Positions 1 through 8,127 of a stretch of DNA of 22,497 nucleotides are shown piece by piece (the first letter of the stretch is position 1; every line of letters starts with the position of its first letter). Both the position numbers and the translations under genes were made by a program. The stretch spans positions 1 through 22,497 of the forward strand of contig BNVG01000020.1 of the NCBI GenBank assembly GCA_025997935.1. Reading direction: 5' to 3'. The notes beneath the pieces were generated by a model that had not been told where the DNA came from, ran no database searches, and saw only the letters and a list, made by a program, of their open reading frames with translations. This DNA comes from Synergistales bacterium (GTDB lineage Bacteria > Synergistota > Synergistia > Synergistales > Aminobacteriaceae).

Positions 1-1009
1 GGTGATAGATATTATGCGAAACTCCGAAGGGGTTATGGACGTGCAGTCCGACTGGAAGATGGGGCGCGAGGAAGTTCGCTTTTACCCTAATTACCGGCGG
101 ATAGGGCGTCTCGGGCTGTCGTTCGGCGAGATAGCCACGGAGGTCAACGGATACCTCACCGGCTATGAGGCCGGCAAATACAGAGAAGGCGGCGAAGAGT
201 ACAAAATCTTTGTGAAGCTCCCCGCCTCCTGGAGAAAGAACGTCCAAAAAATGGAGGGCGTGCCCGTCAGAACTTCGCGCGGATTTTTGCCGCTCGACGA
301 CCTCATGGACGTGACGCCCGGCACTGGGCCGACGGCCATAAACAGAGAGGAAAGGCAGCGCAAGGTCACGATAGACGCCAACACGGGGCGCGGAATATCG
401 GTGGGCGAGATAATGAACGACATTCAGCCCAAGCTCGCCGCCATAGAGCTTCCGTCGGGGTATCACCTGAGCTACGGCGGCGACATACGCAACATAAACG
501 AAAACTACGCCCGCATGGGGACGGTTCTGGGGCTTGCCGTGGGCATCACGTTTTTGATGGTGGCCGGGCTTTTGGAGTCCTGGATTTTTGCCATAATCGT
601 CATGGCGACGCTGCCGCTGTCGGGCGTCGGCATAGTCCCCATGATGCTCGTTACGGGCAATGACTTCTCGGTATTCGCTCTTCTCGGCATAGTCATGATG
701 GTGGGCATCACGGTCAACAACGCGATAGTTTTGCTGGACTACGCCGAGATGAGGCGGCGCGAGGGTATTCACTATCGCCGCGCCATAATGGAGGCCTGCG
801 AGACGCGCTTTAGACCCATATTCATGGCGACGCTCACGACGCTCATATCCCTTGTCCCGATGATGGCCTCTACAGGAGAGGGCGCGCAACTCAAGGCCCC
901 GATGGCCGTCGTCATGACGGGCGGGCTTCTCGGCGGTAGCGTACTGGCGCTTTATATCATCCCGATGATCTATAATATCGTGTGGAGGATGAGGCTTGGA
1001 GCGCGCTAA
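1..1009 (+). CDS. RND efflux transporter permease, C-terminal part (5' truncated by window edge)
   Basis: This is the last third of an inner-membrane proton-driven drug/solute efflux permease of the RND superfamily. The frame is open from the window edge, so the true start lies outside. About 335 residues are visible. Residues 20-165 fit the second periplasmic porter region. Five hydrophobic segments follow at roughly 173-191, 194-217, 223-246, 273-290 and 299-325, matching TM8-TM12 of a twelve-helix pump. The family motif VGITVNNAIVLLDY (about 234-247) and the following RFRPIFMATLTT stretch are typical of the hydrophobe/amphiphile exporters rather than the heavy-metal group, though the substrate cannot be read. 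The protein normally works with a periplasmic adaptor and an outer-membrane channel, presumably encoded upstream. Nothing downstream in the same operon is visible; a tRNA promoter starts 9 bases after the stop. Confidence 0.93.
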   Translation, partial: VIDIMRNSEGVMDVQSDWKMGREEVRFYPNYRRIGRLGLSFGEIATEVNGYLTGYEAGKYREGGEEYKIFVKLPASWRKNVQKMEGVPVRTSRGFLPLDDLMDVTPGTGPTAINREERQRKVTIDANTGRGISVGEIMNDIQPKLAAIELPSGYHLSYGGDIRNINENYARMGTVLGLAVGITFLMVAGLLESWIFAIIVMATLPLSGVGIVPMMLVTGNDFSVFALLGIVMMVGITVNNAIVLLDYAEMRRREGIHYRRAIMEACETRFRPIFMATLTTLISLVPMMASTGEGAQLKAPMAVVMTGGLLGGSVLALYIIPMIYNIVWRMRLGAR

Positions 1010-1017
1010 AACACTTA

Positions 1018-1046
1018 TTGACGTTTCAAAATGAATGGGATACAAT
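1018..1046 (+). promoter_or_regulatory. Sigma70-type promoter for tRNA-Leu
   Basis: TTGACG at 1018-1023 and TACAAT at 1041-1046 are separated by exactly 17 bases. The -10 ends 16 bases before the first base of the mature tRNA, so transcription would begin a few bases upstream of it. The site lies in the short gap after the RND gene, which gives the tRNA its own promoter. Confidence 0.8.
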
Positions 1047-1062
1047 ATTTTATACTATATAT

Positions 1063-1148
<86 letters not shown>

Positions 1149-1173
1149 TGCAATTTACAGGAGGTGAACAGGG

Positions 1174-1365
1174 ATGCGTGTCGTTACAAATAACGTCATA
1201 GTCCACACACAGGGTTATACGCGTCATAAAGAGCGCGGCGGGGAGATCAGACGTACTCGTCTCAGCTATGAGCATGTTCGTGAGCCCGTGATAGTTCCTC
1301 GCCCCCAGATTGAGGATTTTAATTCTCTTATTGTCGTTCATGACAAAATGGAGTTTTACAGCTGA
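1174..1365 (+). CDS. Small conserved-looking protein of unknown function (63 aa)
   Basis: I do not recognise this protein. The ATG at 1174 is preceded by a near-perfect ribosome site AGGAGGTGA (1159-1167) with 6 bases of spacing, good evidence that it is translated. It lies only 25 bases after the tRNA-Leu CCA end and may be co-transcribed with it from the promoter at 1018-1046. The product is short, basic in the first half (KERGGEIRRTR) and lacks a signal peptide or membrane helix. It has no cysteines, so it is not a small zinc ribbon. A run of alternating valines and prolines (about 36-44) suggests beta structure. The next gene (HIT family) starts about 97 bases downstream. Confidence 0.6.
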   Translation: MRVVTNNVIVHTQGYTRHKERGGEIRRTRLSYEHVREPVIVPRPQIEDFNSLIVVHDKMEFYS

Positions 1366-1462
1366 AAAAGGCGCAAAGAGCGTCTTTTGCGGGCGTGGTT
1401 GTCGTTGACGGCCGCGCCTGTGTTGCCCTGTCAGTGTCGGCGGAAACGAGGTGAAAAACAAA

Positions 1463-1813
1463 ATGAGCGATTGTGTATTTTGTAAAATAGCCAATGGAGA
1501 AATACCTTCTGAGTTCGTGTATAAGGACAAGGATGTTTTTGTCATCCGCGACCTCAACCCTCAGGCTCCGTCGCATCTTTTGATTATTCCGACGCGGCAT
1601 GTCGTTTCCGCCGCTGACGTAAACGATCCTGCTTTATGGTCTCTTGTGATGTCAACTGCGGCAAAAGTAGCGCGCGACATGGGGCTTGACGGAACAAAAG
1701 AAGACAATGGCTTTCGCCTTGTTATAAATACAGGGATTCAGGGCGGGCAGACCGTTCCGCATCTGCATCTGCATCTTCTGTCGGGTCGTAATTTCGGGTG
1801 GCCTCCCGGTTAA
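1463..1813 (+). CDS. HIT-family nucleotide hydrolase (Hint-like, 116 aa)
   Basis: The protein belongs to the histidine triad superfamily, Hint/PKCI branch, cytosolic enzymes that hydrolyse purine nucleoside phosphoramidates and aminoacyl-adenylates. It opens with the family CVFCKIANGEIPS segment (two possible zinc-binding cysteines) and ends with the triad HLHLHLL (H-x-H-x-H-x-x) near residue 105. The upstream PSHLLIIPTRHVVS strand is also characteristic, and the length is normal for Hint. A GTG at 1451 is in frame, but the ATG at 1463 is preferred: GAGGTG (1448-1453) then sits 9 bases upstream as ribosome site, and the protein then begins MSDCVFCKI as homologues do. It precedes rpsU by 48 bases on the same strand and may be co-transcribed with it. 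The physiological substrate cannot be inferred. Confidence 0.93.
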   Translation: MSDCVFCKIANGEIPSEFVYKDKDVFVIRDLNPQAPSHLLIIPTRHVVSAADVNDPALWSLVMSTAAKVARDMGLDGTKEDNGFRLVINTGIQGGQTVPHLHLHLLSGRNFGWPPG

Positions 1814-1861
1814 TGTCTTATAGGCGAGGTTTTCCGAAAACCCGGAAGGGGGGGAACTTAG

Positions 1862-2053
1862 ATGACAACTGTCATTCGTAAAGAAGGAGAGACTATCGAA
1901 GACGCTCTGCGCAGGTTTAAGCGTGAGGTCTCAAAGGTGGGGACTCTTCGAGAGGCCAGAAGAAGAGAGCACTATGAAAAGCCCAGCGACGCCAAGAAAC
2001 TGAAGCGGGCCGAAGCGGCCAGAAAACGCAAGAGCAGCAGAAGCAGGGACTGA
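1862..2053 (+). CDS. rpsU: 30S ribosomal protein bS21
   Basis: This 63-residue, highly basic protein matches bS21 in length and layout: a short N-terminal strand, then the helix [30 protein letters not shown], then a lysine/arginine-rich tail. bS21 binds the 30S platform near the 3' end of 16S rRNA and helps mRNA selection at initiation. The ATG follows a purine-rich ribosome site (GAAGGGGGGG, 1845-1854). A small hairpin GGTTTT/AAAACC (1828-1842) lies just before that site. A terminator follows at 2086-2138, and a YqeY-like gene comes next, a pairing seen in many bacteria. Confidence 0.97.
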   Translation: MTTVIRKEGETIEDALRRFKREVSKVGTLREARRREHYEKPSDAKKLKRAEAARKRKSSRSRD

Positions 2054-2085
2054 CCGATTATACTTTTTTTATTTATGTTTTTCGG

Positions 2086-2138
2086 GGCCTGACGCTCGGA
2101 TGAGCTTTTACGTCGCTCTTCCGGCTTCAGGCCTTTTT
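2086..2138 (+). terminator. Rho-independent terminator after rpsU
   Basis: The outer stem GGCCTGA (2086-2092) pairs perfectly with TCAGGCC (2127-2133). An inner stem CGGA-t-GAGC pairs with GCTC-t-TCCG inside it. TTTTT follows at 2134-2138. It lies 33 bases after the rpsU stop. The ATG at 2100 that would extend the next gene lies inside this hairpin, which argues against that start. Confidence 0.8.
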
Positions 2139-2213
2139 AGTGAAGAAACTAAACGACCGACACAAATCGTTACGTCTGTTGGTCGTCTGTTTATGCGGGA
2201 AGGAGTTTTTGCA

Positions 2214-2672
2214 ATGGGCTTGGTCGCGAAAGTTTCGGCGGACTTGCTGTCCGCCATGAAGTCGCGTGATGAACGTCGTTTGGCTGTTTTGCGAATGCTG
2301 AAGGCCGAGTTTCAGAAAGCACAGGCCGACAAGGGAAGATCCTCAGAGGTCACGGAGGACGAAGCATTGGCGCTTGTTCGCCGTCTCGTGAAACAGCGCC
2401 GCGACGCTGCGGAGCAGTACGAGGCCGGCGGCGCAAAAGAGCGCGCGCAGGAGGAACTGAACGAAATTCCGCTGCTCGAGGAATATCTTCCGGCGCAACT
2501 CAGCGAAGAAGAGCTTGATGCCATGCTAAAAGACGCCGCCGCAAAAACCGGCGCGGGAGAGCCCAAGGATATGGGCAAGCTGATGTCCACGCTTATGCAG
2601 ATGACGGCGGGGCGGGCTGACGGCAAGCGGGTCAAGGAAAAGGCCGCGGCGTTTTTGTCGGCAAAAGGGTAA
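2214..2672 (+). CDS. GatB/YqeY domain protein (152 aa)
   Basis: The product resembles YqeY, a small helical protein homologous to the C-terminal domain of the GatB/GatE amidotransferase subunits, which in that enzyme contacts tRNA. Family features visible are SADLLSAMKSRDERRLAVLRMLKAEFQKA at the N-terminus, then LVRRLVKQRRDAAEQYEAGG, EIPLLEEYLPAQLSEEEL and the C-terminal DMGKLMSTLMQMTAGRADGKRV motif. The ATG at 2214 has GGAAGGAG (2198-2205) 8 bases upstream and gives the usual length of about 150 residues; starts further upstream enter the rpsU terminator. The biochemical role of free-standing YqeY is not settled. The next gene begins 3 bases after this stop, so the two are probably co-translated. 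Confidence 0.93.
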   Translation: MGLVAKVSADLLSAMKSRDERRLAVLRMLKAEFQKAQADKGRSSEVTEDEALALVRRLVKQRRDAAEQYEAGGAKERAQEELNEIPLLEEYLPAQLSEEELDAMLKDAAAKTGAGEPKDMGKLMSTLMQMTAGRADGKRVKEKAAAFLSAKG

Positions 2673-2675
2673 ATT

Positions 2676-4286
2676 TTGCGCCCCACGCGTAAGGCCACCC
2701 TTTGGGTTTTTGCTATTCTTATGTTTTTGCTTTTCCGTGGGGCGGGCGACCATGCTTTGCTTGACCCGATAGAGGGTTTGAACGCGTCCGTCACTCTGAA
2801 TATGGCGACGCGCGGCGATTTGTTCGTCCCTCGCGCGGGGGATTTTTTCTATACGGGAAAGGCCATGGGGTTTTGGTGGCTTTCCGCGCTCTGCCTCAAG
2901 ATTTTAGGCTGGTCTGAGGCGGCGGTTCGCTTTTGGCCTGTCATTGGCGGACTCGGCATGGCGGCGGGAGCTTGGTTTATAGCTCGAAGACTCAAGAGCG
3001 AACGAGTAGCCAACTTTGCCGCCATCTTGACCGGCTCCGCTCTTTTGACCTACGCGGCGTCTCAGATAGCTTCCCCACACACACTTTATTCCCTTCTCAC
3101 AACCGGCGCGCTCGTCGGCTTTATTTACGGAACAAGTGACAATAGGTTTTTTCTGCTCACCCACGCCGCGTCGGCTCTTGGATTTATCGCCTACGGCCCC
3201 GCCGGCCTTCTCCTGCCCTGGCTTTCTTTTCTCATATACGCTTACGCTACGGGAGAGTGGAACGCGCTTGCCGACGCGCTCTTTTATTGGCCGGGCGTTT
3301 TGGCTACGATTTTTTTAGTCGACGGCTATCTTGTTCTTATGTATATGAACCATCCGGCTCTCCTGGCGCTTATGCGATATATGCCGCGTGCCGCGGCGTT
3401 TAACACGTTCGGGAACGCTCTTTTATTTTTGGCGTTCGGCGCGTTTCCGTGGTGCGGCATAGCGGGTTACGCCATAAAAGACGCGTTGCCTTTGACCTGG
3501 CGCGAGGTTCGCCCCCATGAAAAGAACAACGCGCTCCTTGTTATATGGATTGCCGTTTTTTCTTTTTTCGGGCTGTTTTCGGGCGACGCCTTTCTTATAA
3601 CGGCTGTGATTCCGCCCCTCGCCGCACTGTCTTCTCTCTGTGTCGCAAAAATCATTGAGGAAAGCAATAATAACAACGGTAACAATGACTATGACGCGGC
3701 GAGGCGGATGATGATATGGGAGTGTAGTTTTTTTGGAGTTTTCGTTATCGTTGTCCTGCCCTGGTTTTATTTTGGCGCTACGGCCTCGCTACGCGGCACG
3801 CTTTTGTCACTCGTACCCTGGATTGGGATCGAGTGTCTTTTTTTAGCCTTTGGACTGCGCTGTGTCAAAAAGCGCGAGATGCGTAAAATAATGCTTCAGC
3901 TCAGCGTCGCGGCGCTTCTCTCATTGTTGCCGTTGGCCGGCGTCTTTGATTTGCTGGCCGAGAATTTGTCTATAAGGCCTAACGCGTTATGGCTGAAAGA
4001 AGAGGTGAAGACAGGAGATAAAATTGTACAATATGGCATGAATAATCCATCGCTTTATTTTTATACGGCAAGGGAGTCTATTTTGTTTGAGGCGCGTCCA
4101 CTGAGCGGCGTGGCGGAGAGGACGCCTTTTAGCGAAAAGGCGTTAGTCGAAACTTGGGAGGGGCCTGCTCGCGTGTTTTTGATTGTCGCCCAATCCGACA
4201 AAATACGCCCTCTCGGCGGTAGCGTACATAATGTCTACGACGACGCCCGATACATTATATTAAGCAATCAAAATGGCAAGAAATGA
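2676..4286 (+). CDS. ArnT/PMT-like membrane glycosyltransferase (GT-C fold, 536 aa)
   Basis: This polytopic inner-membrane protein resembles the GT39/GT83 group (ArnT, PMT-like), which transfers a sugar from a polyprenyl-phosphate donor to a lipid or protein on the periplasmic face. After a first helix (about 8-22) comes the acidic loop LLDPIEG (about 28-34), corresponding to the catalytic D-x-x-E-type motif. The family layout RGDLFVPRAGDFFYTGKAMGFWWLSALCLKILG follows, then the second and later helices, at least nine in all. The C-terminal 130 residues form a soluble region. The start is TTG at 2676, with weak AAGGG upstream, overlapping the end of the preceding gene's ribosome footprint. With hldE nearby, a role in lipopolysaccharide or envelope modification is plausible, but donor and acceptor are unknown. 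A short asparagine-rich loop (EESNNNNGNNDYD) is unusual. Confidence 0.82.
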   Translation: MRPTRKATLWVFAILMFLLFRGAGDHALLDPIEGLNASVTLNMATRGDLFVPRAGDFFYTGKAMGFWWLSALCLKILGWSEAAVRFWPVIGGLGMAAGAWFIARRLKSERVANFAAILTGSALLTYAASQIASPHTLYSLLTTGALVGFIYGTSDNRFFLLTHAASALGFIAYGPAGLLLPWLSFLIYAYATGEWNALADALFYWPGVLATIFLVDGYLVLMYMNHPALLALMRYMPRAAAFNTFGNALLFLAFGAFPWCGIAGYAIKDALPLTWREVRPHEKNNALLVIWIAVFSFFGLFSGDAFLITAVIPPLAALSSLCVAKIIEESNNNNGNNDYDAARRMMIWECSFFGVFVIVVLPWFYFGATASLRGTLLSLVPWIGIECLFLAFGLRCVKKREMRKIMLQLSVAALLSLLPLAGVFDLLAENLSIRPNALWLKEEVKTGDKIVQYGMNNPSLYFYTARESILFEARPLSGVAERTPFSEKALVETWEGPARVFLIVAQSDKIRPLGGSVHNVYDDARYIILSNQNGKK

Positions 4287-4298
4287 GGAGTGATCGTT

Positions 4299-5549
4299 AT
4301 GTCGGTTCGTGATACGGTTATTTCCACGGCGCGCAGGGCAATAGAATCCGTCCTGCCCGAAAGGGCTGTCAAGGAGGCCCTCACGACTTCACCCATAGAG
4401 GCTAAGGGTGAAGTCGTCCTTATCGCCATAGGCAAAGCGGCCTGGCGTATGGCAAACGCGGCCTATGAGTCGCTTGGCTCTCGCGTCGCGCGCGGCTGCG
4501 TCATCACAAAAGACGGGCATTCGATGGGGGCCATAGGAAATCTCGAGATTTTCGAGGCGGCGCATCCCGTCTTGGAGCAACGCAACTTAGACGCCACGGA
4601 GCGCGCGCTCTCCATGATAAAGGGATTGAGCGAGCGTGACGCGGTGTTGTTTTTGGTCTCAGGCGGCGGTTCCGCGCTTTTTGAGCTACCAATAGAAGGC
4701 GTCACGCTGTCCGACCTGGCTGATATGACGTCACAGCTTTTGTCCTGCGGAGCTGACATCGTGGAGATAAACACGCTCAGAAAACGCGTGTCGTCCGTCA
4801 AGGGCGGGCGTTTCGCCAAGGCTTGCGCCCCGGCCCAAGTCCGCGCCGTAGTGCTTTCGGATGTCTTAGGTGACAGGCTTGACAGCATAGCGTCAGGCCC
4901 GGCCGCCCCTGACGCCGCCACGACGGAAGACGCCGTTTCTATAGTCGAAAAATACAAGCTGAAACTCGCGCCGTCCATAACGGCGAAGTTGCGCGACGAG
5001 ACGCCTAAGAGCCTGTCGAACGTCGCCACGCAGATAACCGGCTCCGTCCCCGTGCTTTGCGAGTCGGCGCGAAATATCCTGACCGCTCAGGGCTTTGACG
5101 TGACGGTTTTGACGACGACGCTCGACTGCGAGGCGTCGGCAGCCGGAGCGTTCTTCGCGGGCATAGCGCGCGAGGCCGTTCGCGACAGGACAAACCGCAA
5201 ACGCCCCATTGTCTTCATAGCCGGAGGCGAGACCGTGGTGAAGCTCAAAGGCAAGGGCAAGGGGGGACGTTGCCAAGAGATGGCCCTCTCCGCCGCCCTC
5301 GGGATAAAGGGCTTGGACGGCGTAGCGTTTATAGCGGCCGGGTCTGACGGGACGGACGGCCCCACTGACGCCGCCGGAGGCGTCGCCGATGGACATACGT
5401 TTGAATTAATGAAGAAACAGGGGCTGAACCCGCAGGCCTTGCTTGACGACAACGACGCCTACCACGCCCTGAAAGCCGTGGACGGGCTCTTTATCACTGG
5501 GCCGACGGGGACGAACGTCAATGATTTGATTATTTTGGCTGTGGAGTAA
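4299..5549 (+). CDS. Glycerate 2-kinase (DUF4147 + MOFRL, 416 aa)
   Basis: The enzyme phosphorylates D-glycerate to 2-phosphoglycerate with ATP, feeding serine or glyoxylate breakdown into glycolysis. The N-terminal DUF4147 domain shows AIGKAAWRMA (about 43-52), LFLVSGGGSALFELP (117-131), KRVSSVKGGRFA (162-173) and VVLSDVLGDRLDSIASGPAAPD (184-205). The MOFRL domain at about 305-412 shows AGGETVV, KGGRCQEMALSAA and GSDGTDGPTDAAGG. The length is normal. A GTG at 4290 is in frame, but ATG 4299 is favoured because GAGGAG (4285-4290) lies 8 bases upstream. The gene follows the glycosyltransferase by 12 bases. Its 3' end overlaps the convergent hldE by 20 bases. The neighbours give no pathway context. 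Confidence 0.93.
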   Translation: MSVRDTVISTARRAIESVLPERAVKEALTTSPIEAKGEVVLIAIGKAAWRMANAAYESLGSRVARGCVITKDGHSMGAIGNLEIFEAAHPVLEQRNLDATERALSMIKGLSERDAVLFLVSGGGSALFELPIEGVTLSDLADMTSQLLSCGADIVEINTLRKRVSSVKGGRFAKACAPAQVRAVVLSDVLGDRLDSIASGPAAPDAATTEDAVSIVEKYKLKLAPSITAKLRDETPKSLSNVATQITGSVPVLCESARNILTAQGFDVTVLTTTLDCEASAAGAFFAGIAREAVRDRTNRKRPIVFIAGGETVVKLKGKGKGGRCQEMALSAALGIKGLDGVAFIAAGSDGTDGPTDAAGGVADGHTFELMKKQGLNPQALLDDNDAYHALKAVDGLFITGPTGTNVNDLIILAVE

Positions 5550-6993
5550 GGGAAATTTTCCTTATCGTCTCCGTCGTCGACAGCCCCTCCGTCAGCGGTA
5601 AAATAACCACCTCGTCCACGGATTCCCGCCCCGGCAGACTGTCAGCGTCGTAGTCGCCGCCCTTGACCAAGACGTGCGGGCGAAGCTCGGACAAGAGCTC
5701 GCTGGGCGTGTCCTCGTCAAAGATAACCACGAGGTCGACGCAACGCAGCGCGCCCAGCAGACGCGCCCTGTCATGCTCGTTATTTATAGGGCGCGACGCG
5801 CCTTTCAGCGTGCGGACGGAACGGTCGCTGTTCAGGCCGACGATAAGGCTTCGCCCGAGGGCGCGGGCGCGCTCCAAACTGTCTATGTGTCCGGCGTGGA
5901 GAACGTCGAAACATCCGTTTGTGAAGATTACGCGGCCGTCTTTTTTCCAGCGGCGGCATATGGCGGCGGCCATATCTCGCGTGACGATACGGCCGCCAAT
6001 TTCAGCGTTCCCCGCGCTCTCGTTCAAAATGTCAGCCGCGTTTATGGGATACGTGCCGCTTCTTGTAACGACTATATGAGCGGCGTCGTTTGCGAACGTC
6101 ACGGCGTCGCGCATGGAAAAGCCGGAGGCAAAGGCGGCGGCGAGGCAGGCTATAACGGTGTCCCCCGCGCCGCTGACGTCGAAGACCTCTATGGGGCGTC
6201 CGGGGACGTGAGTGACGCCACGTTCGGCGATAAGGCTCATGCCACGCGAGGAGCGCGTCACCAAGAGATACTCAAGTTCCGCGCCGCGCCGCGCCTTCTC
6301 TCCGGCTTCCGCTACGGCTCCGTCTTCGTTTTTAACAGGCCCCGATATGGCTGAAAGCTCCGCTAAGTTTGGCGTGGCGATGGTAGCGCCTCTGTATCGG
6401 CTCCAGTCGCTCCCCCGCGGGTCCACAAAGACAGGGATTTTACGGGAACGCGCCGCCTCGATAACCGCCCCGCACAGGAAGGGCGTACAAAACCCCAATC
6501 CGTAGTCGGAGAGTATGACGGCCTTAGCGCCGCCCGAATCCAAGATGTTTTCAAGCCATACAACAGCCTCCTCCGCGTCTTTTTGCGGCAATTCCTCCGC
6601 CCTTTCATGGTCGAAGCGCGCCACTTGCTGTCCTCCGCAGAGCAGGCGCGTCTTTGTCAGGGTGGAGGAGGCGCGCTCAAAAAGCCTTGACTCTACGTTA
6701 TTTTCGCCCAAGTGGCGCGTAACGGCCTCCGCGTCGGCGTCGCGCCCGACGGCGCCGGCGACAAAAACGCGAACATCAAGCCCCCTCAGGTTCATGACGA
6801 CGTTGCCCGCGCCGCCCAAGTTGTCGGTCTCCTGCCCGCATACCACAACCGGTATAGGCGCTTCTCTCGAAACGCGCTCCGTCGAGCCGGTTATGTAGCG
6901 GTCGAGCACGATGTCGCCTAAAATGGCCACGCCTATATCGGTCATTTGTCCGTCCCTCAAAAAGTCTGACGGCGTAAAGATCGGCGTGGTCAT
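5530..6993 (-). CDS. hldE: Bifunctional heptose 7-phosphate kinase / heptose 1-phosphate adenylyltransferase
   Basis: HldE (RfaE) carries out two steps of ADP-heptose synthesis for the lipopolysaccharide inner core. Residues 1-320 form the PfkB-type kinase: LGDIVLDRY (25-33), NLGGAGNVVMNL (58-69), KTRLLCGGQQVARFDHE (114-130), and the catalytic SGAGDT loop (274-279). Residues 345-487 form the cytidylyltransferase-fold domain with FTNGCFDVLHAGH (357-369), VGLNSDRSVRTLKG (385-398) and VLVKGGDY (441-448). The two-domain length of 487 is typical. The start codon overlaps the carA stop in an ATGA arrangement (6990-6993), so translation is probably coupled to carA. It is the last gene of a leftward unit with the B3/4 gene and carA, and its end overlaps the convergent glycerate kinase. 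Confidence 0.96.
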   Translation of the reverse strand: MTTPIFTPSDFLRDGQMTDIGVAILGDIVLDRYITGSTERVSREAPIPVVVCGQETDNLGGAGNVVMNLRGLDVRVFVAGAVGRDADAEAVTRHLGENNVESRLFERASSTLTKTRLLCGGQQVARFDHERAEELPQKDAEEAVVWLENILDSGGAKAVILSDYGLGFCTPFLCGAVIEAARSRKIPVFVDPRGSDWSRYRGATIATPNLAELSAISGPVKNEDGAVAEAGEKARRGAELEYLLVTRSSRGMSLIAERGVTHVPGRPIEVFDVSGAGDTVIACLAAAFASGFSMRDAVTFANDAAHIVVTRSGTYPINAADILNESAGNAEIGGRIVTRDMAAAICRRWKKDGRVIFTNGCFDVLHAGHIDSLERARALGRSLIVGLNSDRSVRTLKGASRPINNEHDRARLLGALRCVDLVVIFDEDTPSELLSELRPHVLVKGGDYDADSLPGRESVDEVVILPLTEGLSTTETIRKISLTPQPK

Positions 6994-8099
6994 TTTTTAT
7001 ACAAAGAACGTTCGTCCATCAGAGTCAAAAATCTGTCGAACAAAAAGGACGTGTCGCGCGGCCCCGCCGCCGCCTCTGGGTGAAACTGCACCGTAAACGC
7101 CGGAATGGAGAGATAGTCTATGCCCTCGCACGTGCCGTCGTTGGCGTTGATATAGCGGAGTTCGCCGATTTGGGTGCCCTTCGCGCCAAGGCTTTCCGAG
7201 TCGACCATGTATCCGTGGTTTTGCGTCGTGATGGACACCCGCCCCGTTTTCACGTCCCGCGCCGGCTGATTCGCGCCTCTATGCCCGTACTTCAGCTTGG
7301 ACGTAGCCCCGCCCATAGACAAGGCCAACAGCTGATGTCCCAGACATATGCCGAAAATCGGAACCTTGGCGTCCGCTACTTTTCGCAGCTCCGCGATTAT
7401 CCCCGTATTCTCGGCGGGGTCTCCGGGGCCGTTGGAGAGCATTACGCCGTCCGGCTCAAAGGCCCTGATTTGCTCGGCTGTGTAGCCGTAAGGAATTTGT
7501 ATAACCTCGCACCCGCGTGAAAAGAGGTTTCTGACGATGTTTTCCTTGACGCCGAAGTCCCATAGCGCGACGCGGTATTTTGGTTCGGGAGGCGTCTCGC
7601 GCCTCACCTCTTTTATCGAGACGTTCGCCACAGCGTCGGTTATCCTGAACGCCGTCAGTTTTTTCATATCGACGTTTTCCGGGTTCGCCGTGATAACCCC
7701 GCCCATCACTCCGTTGTCGCGGATTACGCGGGTGAGCTCCCGCGTGTCCACACCGCAAAGCCCGACTATGCCGCGCTCTTTGAGAAAGGCGTCGATGTTT
7801 CCTTGAGAGCGGAAATTCGACGGATACTCGCACCACTCGCGCGCTATGTACCCCTTAGGTTGAACCGCCGCGCTCTCGAAGTCCTCCGGTATGACGCCGT
7901 AGTTGCCTATGAGCGGGAAGGTCTGCGTGACAATTTGGCCGTTGTAGCTCGGGTCTGTGAGAGTCTCTAAATACCCTGTCATGCCGGTTGTGAAGACCAC
8001 CTCGCCCAAGGTCTCCCCGGACGCCCCGAAACTTTTTCCCTCAAAAACGCGCCCGTTGGCCAAAACCAAGAACGCGCTTGGTGTCGAATTCCAAGACAT
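6990..8099 (-). CDS. carA: Carbamoyl-phosphate synthase small (glutaminase) subunit
   Basis: CarA releases ammonia from glutamine for the large subunit, which makes carbamoyl phosphate for arginine and pyrimidines. The N-terminal CPSase domain shows GETLGEVVFTTGMTGYLETLTDPSY (28-52) and GYIAREWC. The class I glutamine amidotransferase domain shows LSNGPGDP (221-228), the nucleophile elbow GICLGHQ with Cys252, and the VQFHPEA motif with His340 and Glu342. The triad is therefore intact. The length of 369 is standard. The ATG has AAGGGGG at 8107-8112, 7 bases upstream. No carB is present in the window, so the large subunit must lie elsewhere. The gene sits 28 bases after the B3/4 gene and overlaps hldE by 4 bases. 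Confidence 0.97.
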   Translation of the reverse strand: MSWNSTPSAFLVLANGRVFEGKSFGASGETLGEVVFTTGMTGYLETLTDPSYNGQIVTQTFPLIGNYGVIPEDFESAAVQPKGYIAREWCEYPSNFRSQGNIDAFLKERGIVGLCGVDTRELTRVIRDNGVMGGVITANPENVDMKKLTAFRITDAVANVSIKEVRRETPPEPKYRVALWDFGVKENIVRNLFSRGCEVIQIPYGYTAEQIRAFEPDGVMLSNGPGDPAENTGIIAELRKVADAKVPIFGICLGHQLLALSMGGATSKLKYGHRGANQPARDVKTGRVSITTQNHGYMVDSESLGAKGTQIGELRYINANDGTCEGIDYLSIPAFTVQFHPEAAAGPRDTSFLFDRFLTLMDERSLYKK

Positions 8100-8127
8100 T
8101 AAATTTCCCCCTTAATGATGTCGCGTC

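Noticed and set aside
2100..2213. Longer N-terminus for the YqeY-like protein
   Set aside because: The start lies within the rpsU terminator hairpin and the extra residues do not fit the family; ATG 2214 has a good ribosome site.
2312..2794. 160-codon minus-strand open frame over the YqeY-like gene
   Set aside because: Serine-rich shadow of a well-supported gene on the plus strand.
5674..6354. 226-codon plus-strand open frame
   Set aside because: Antisense to hldE, which has full domain motifs; typical shadow frame in GC-rich coding DNA.
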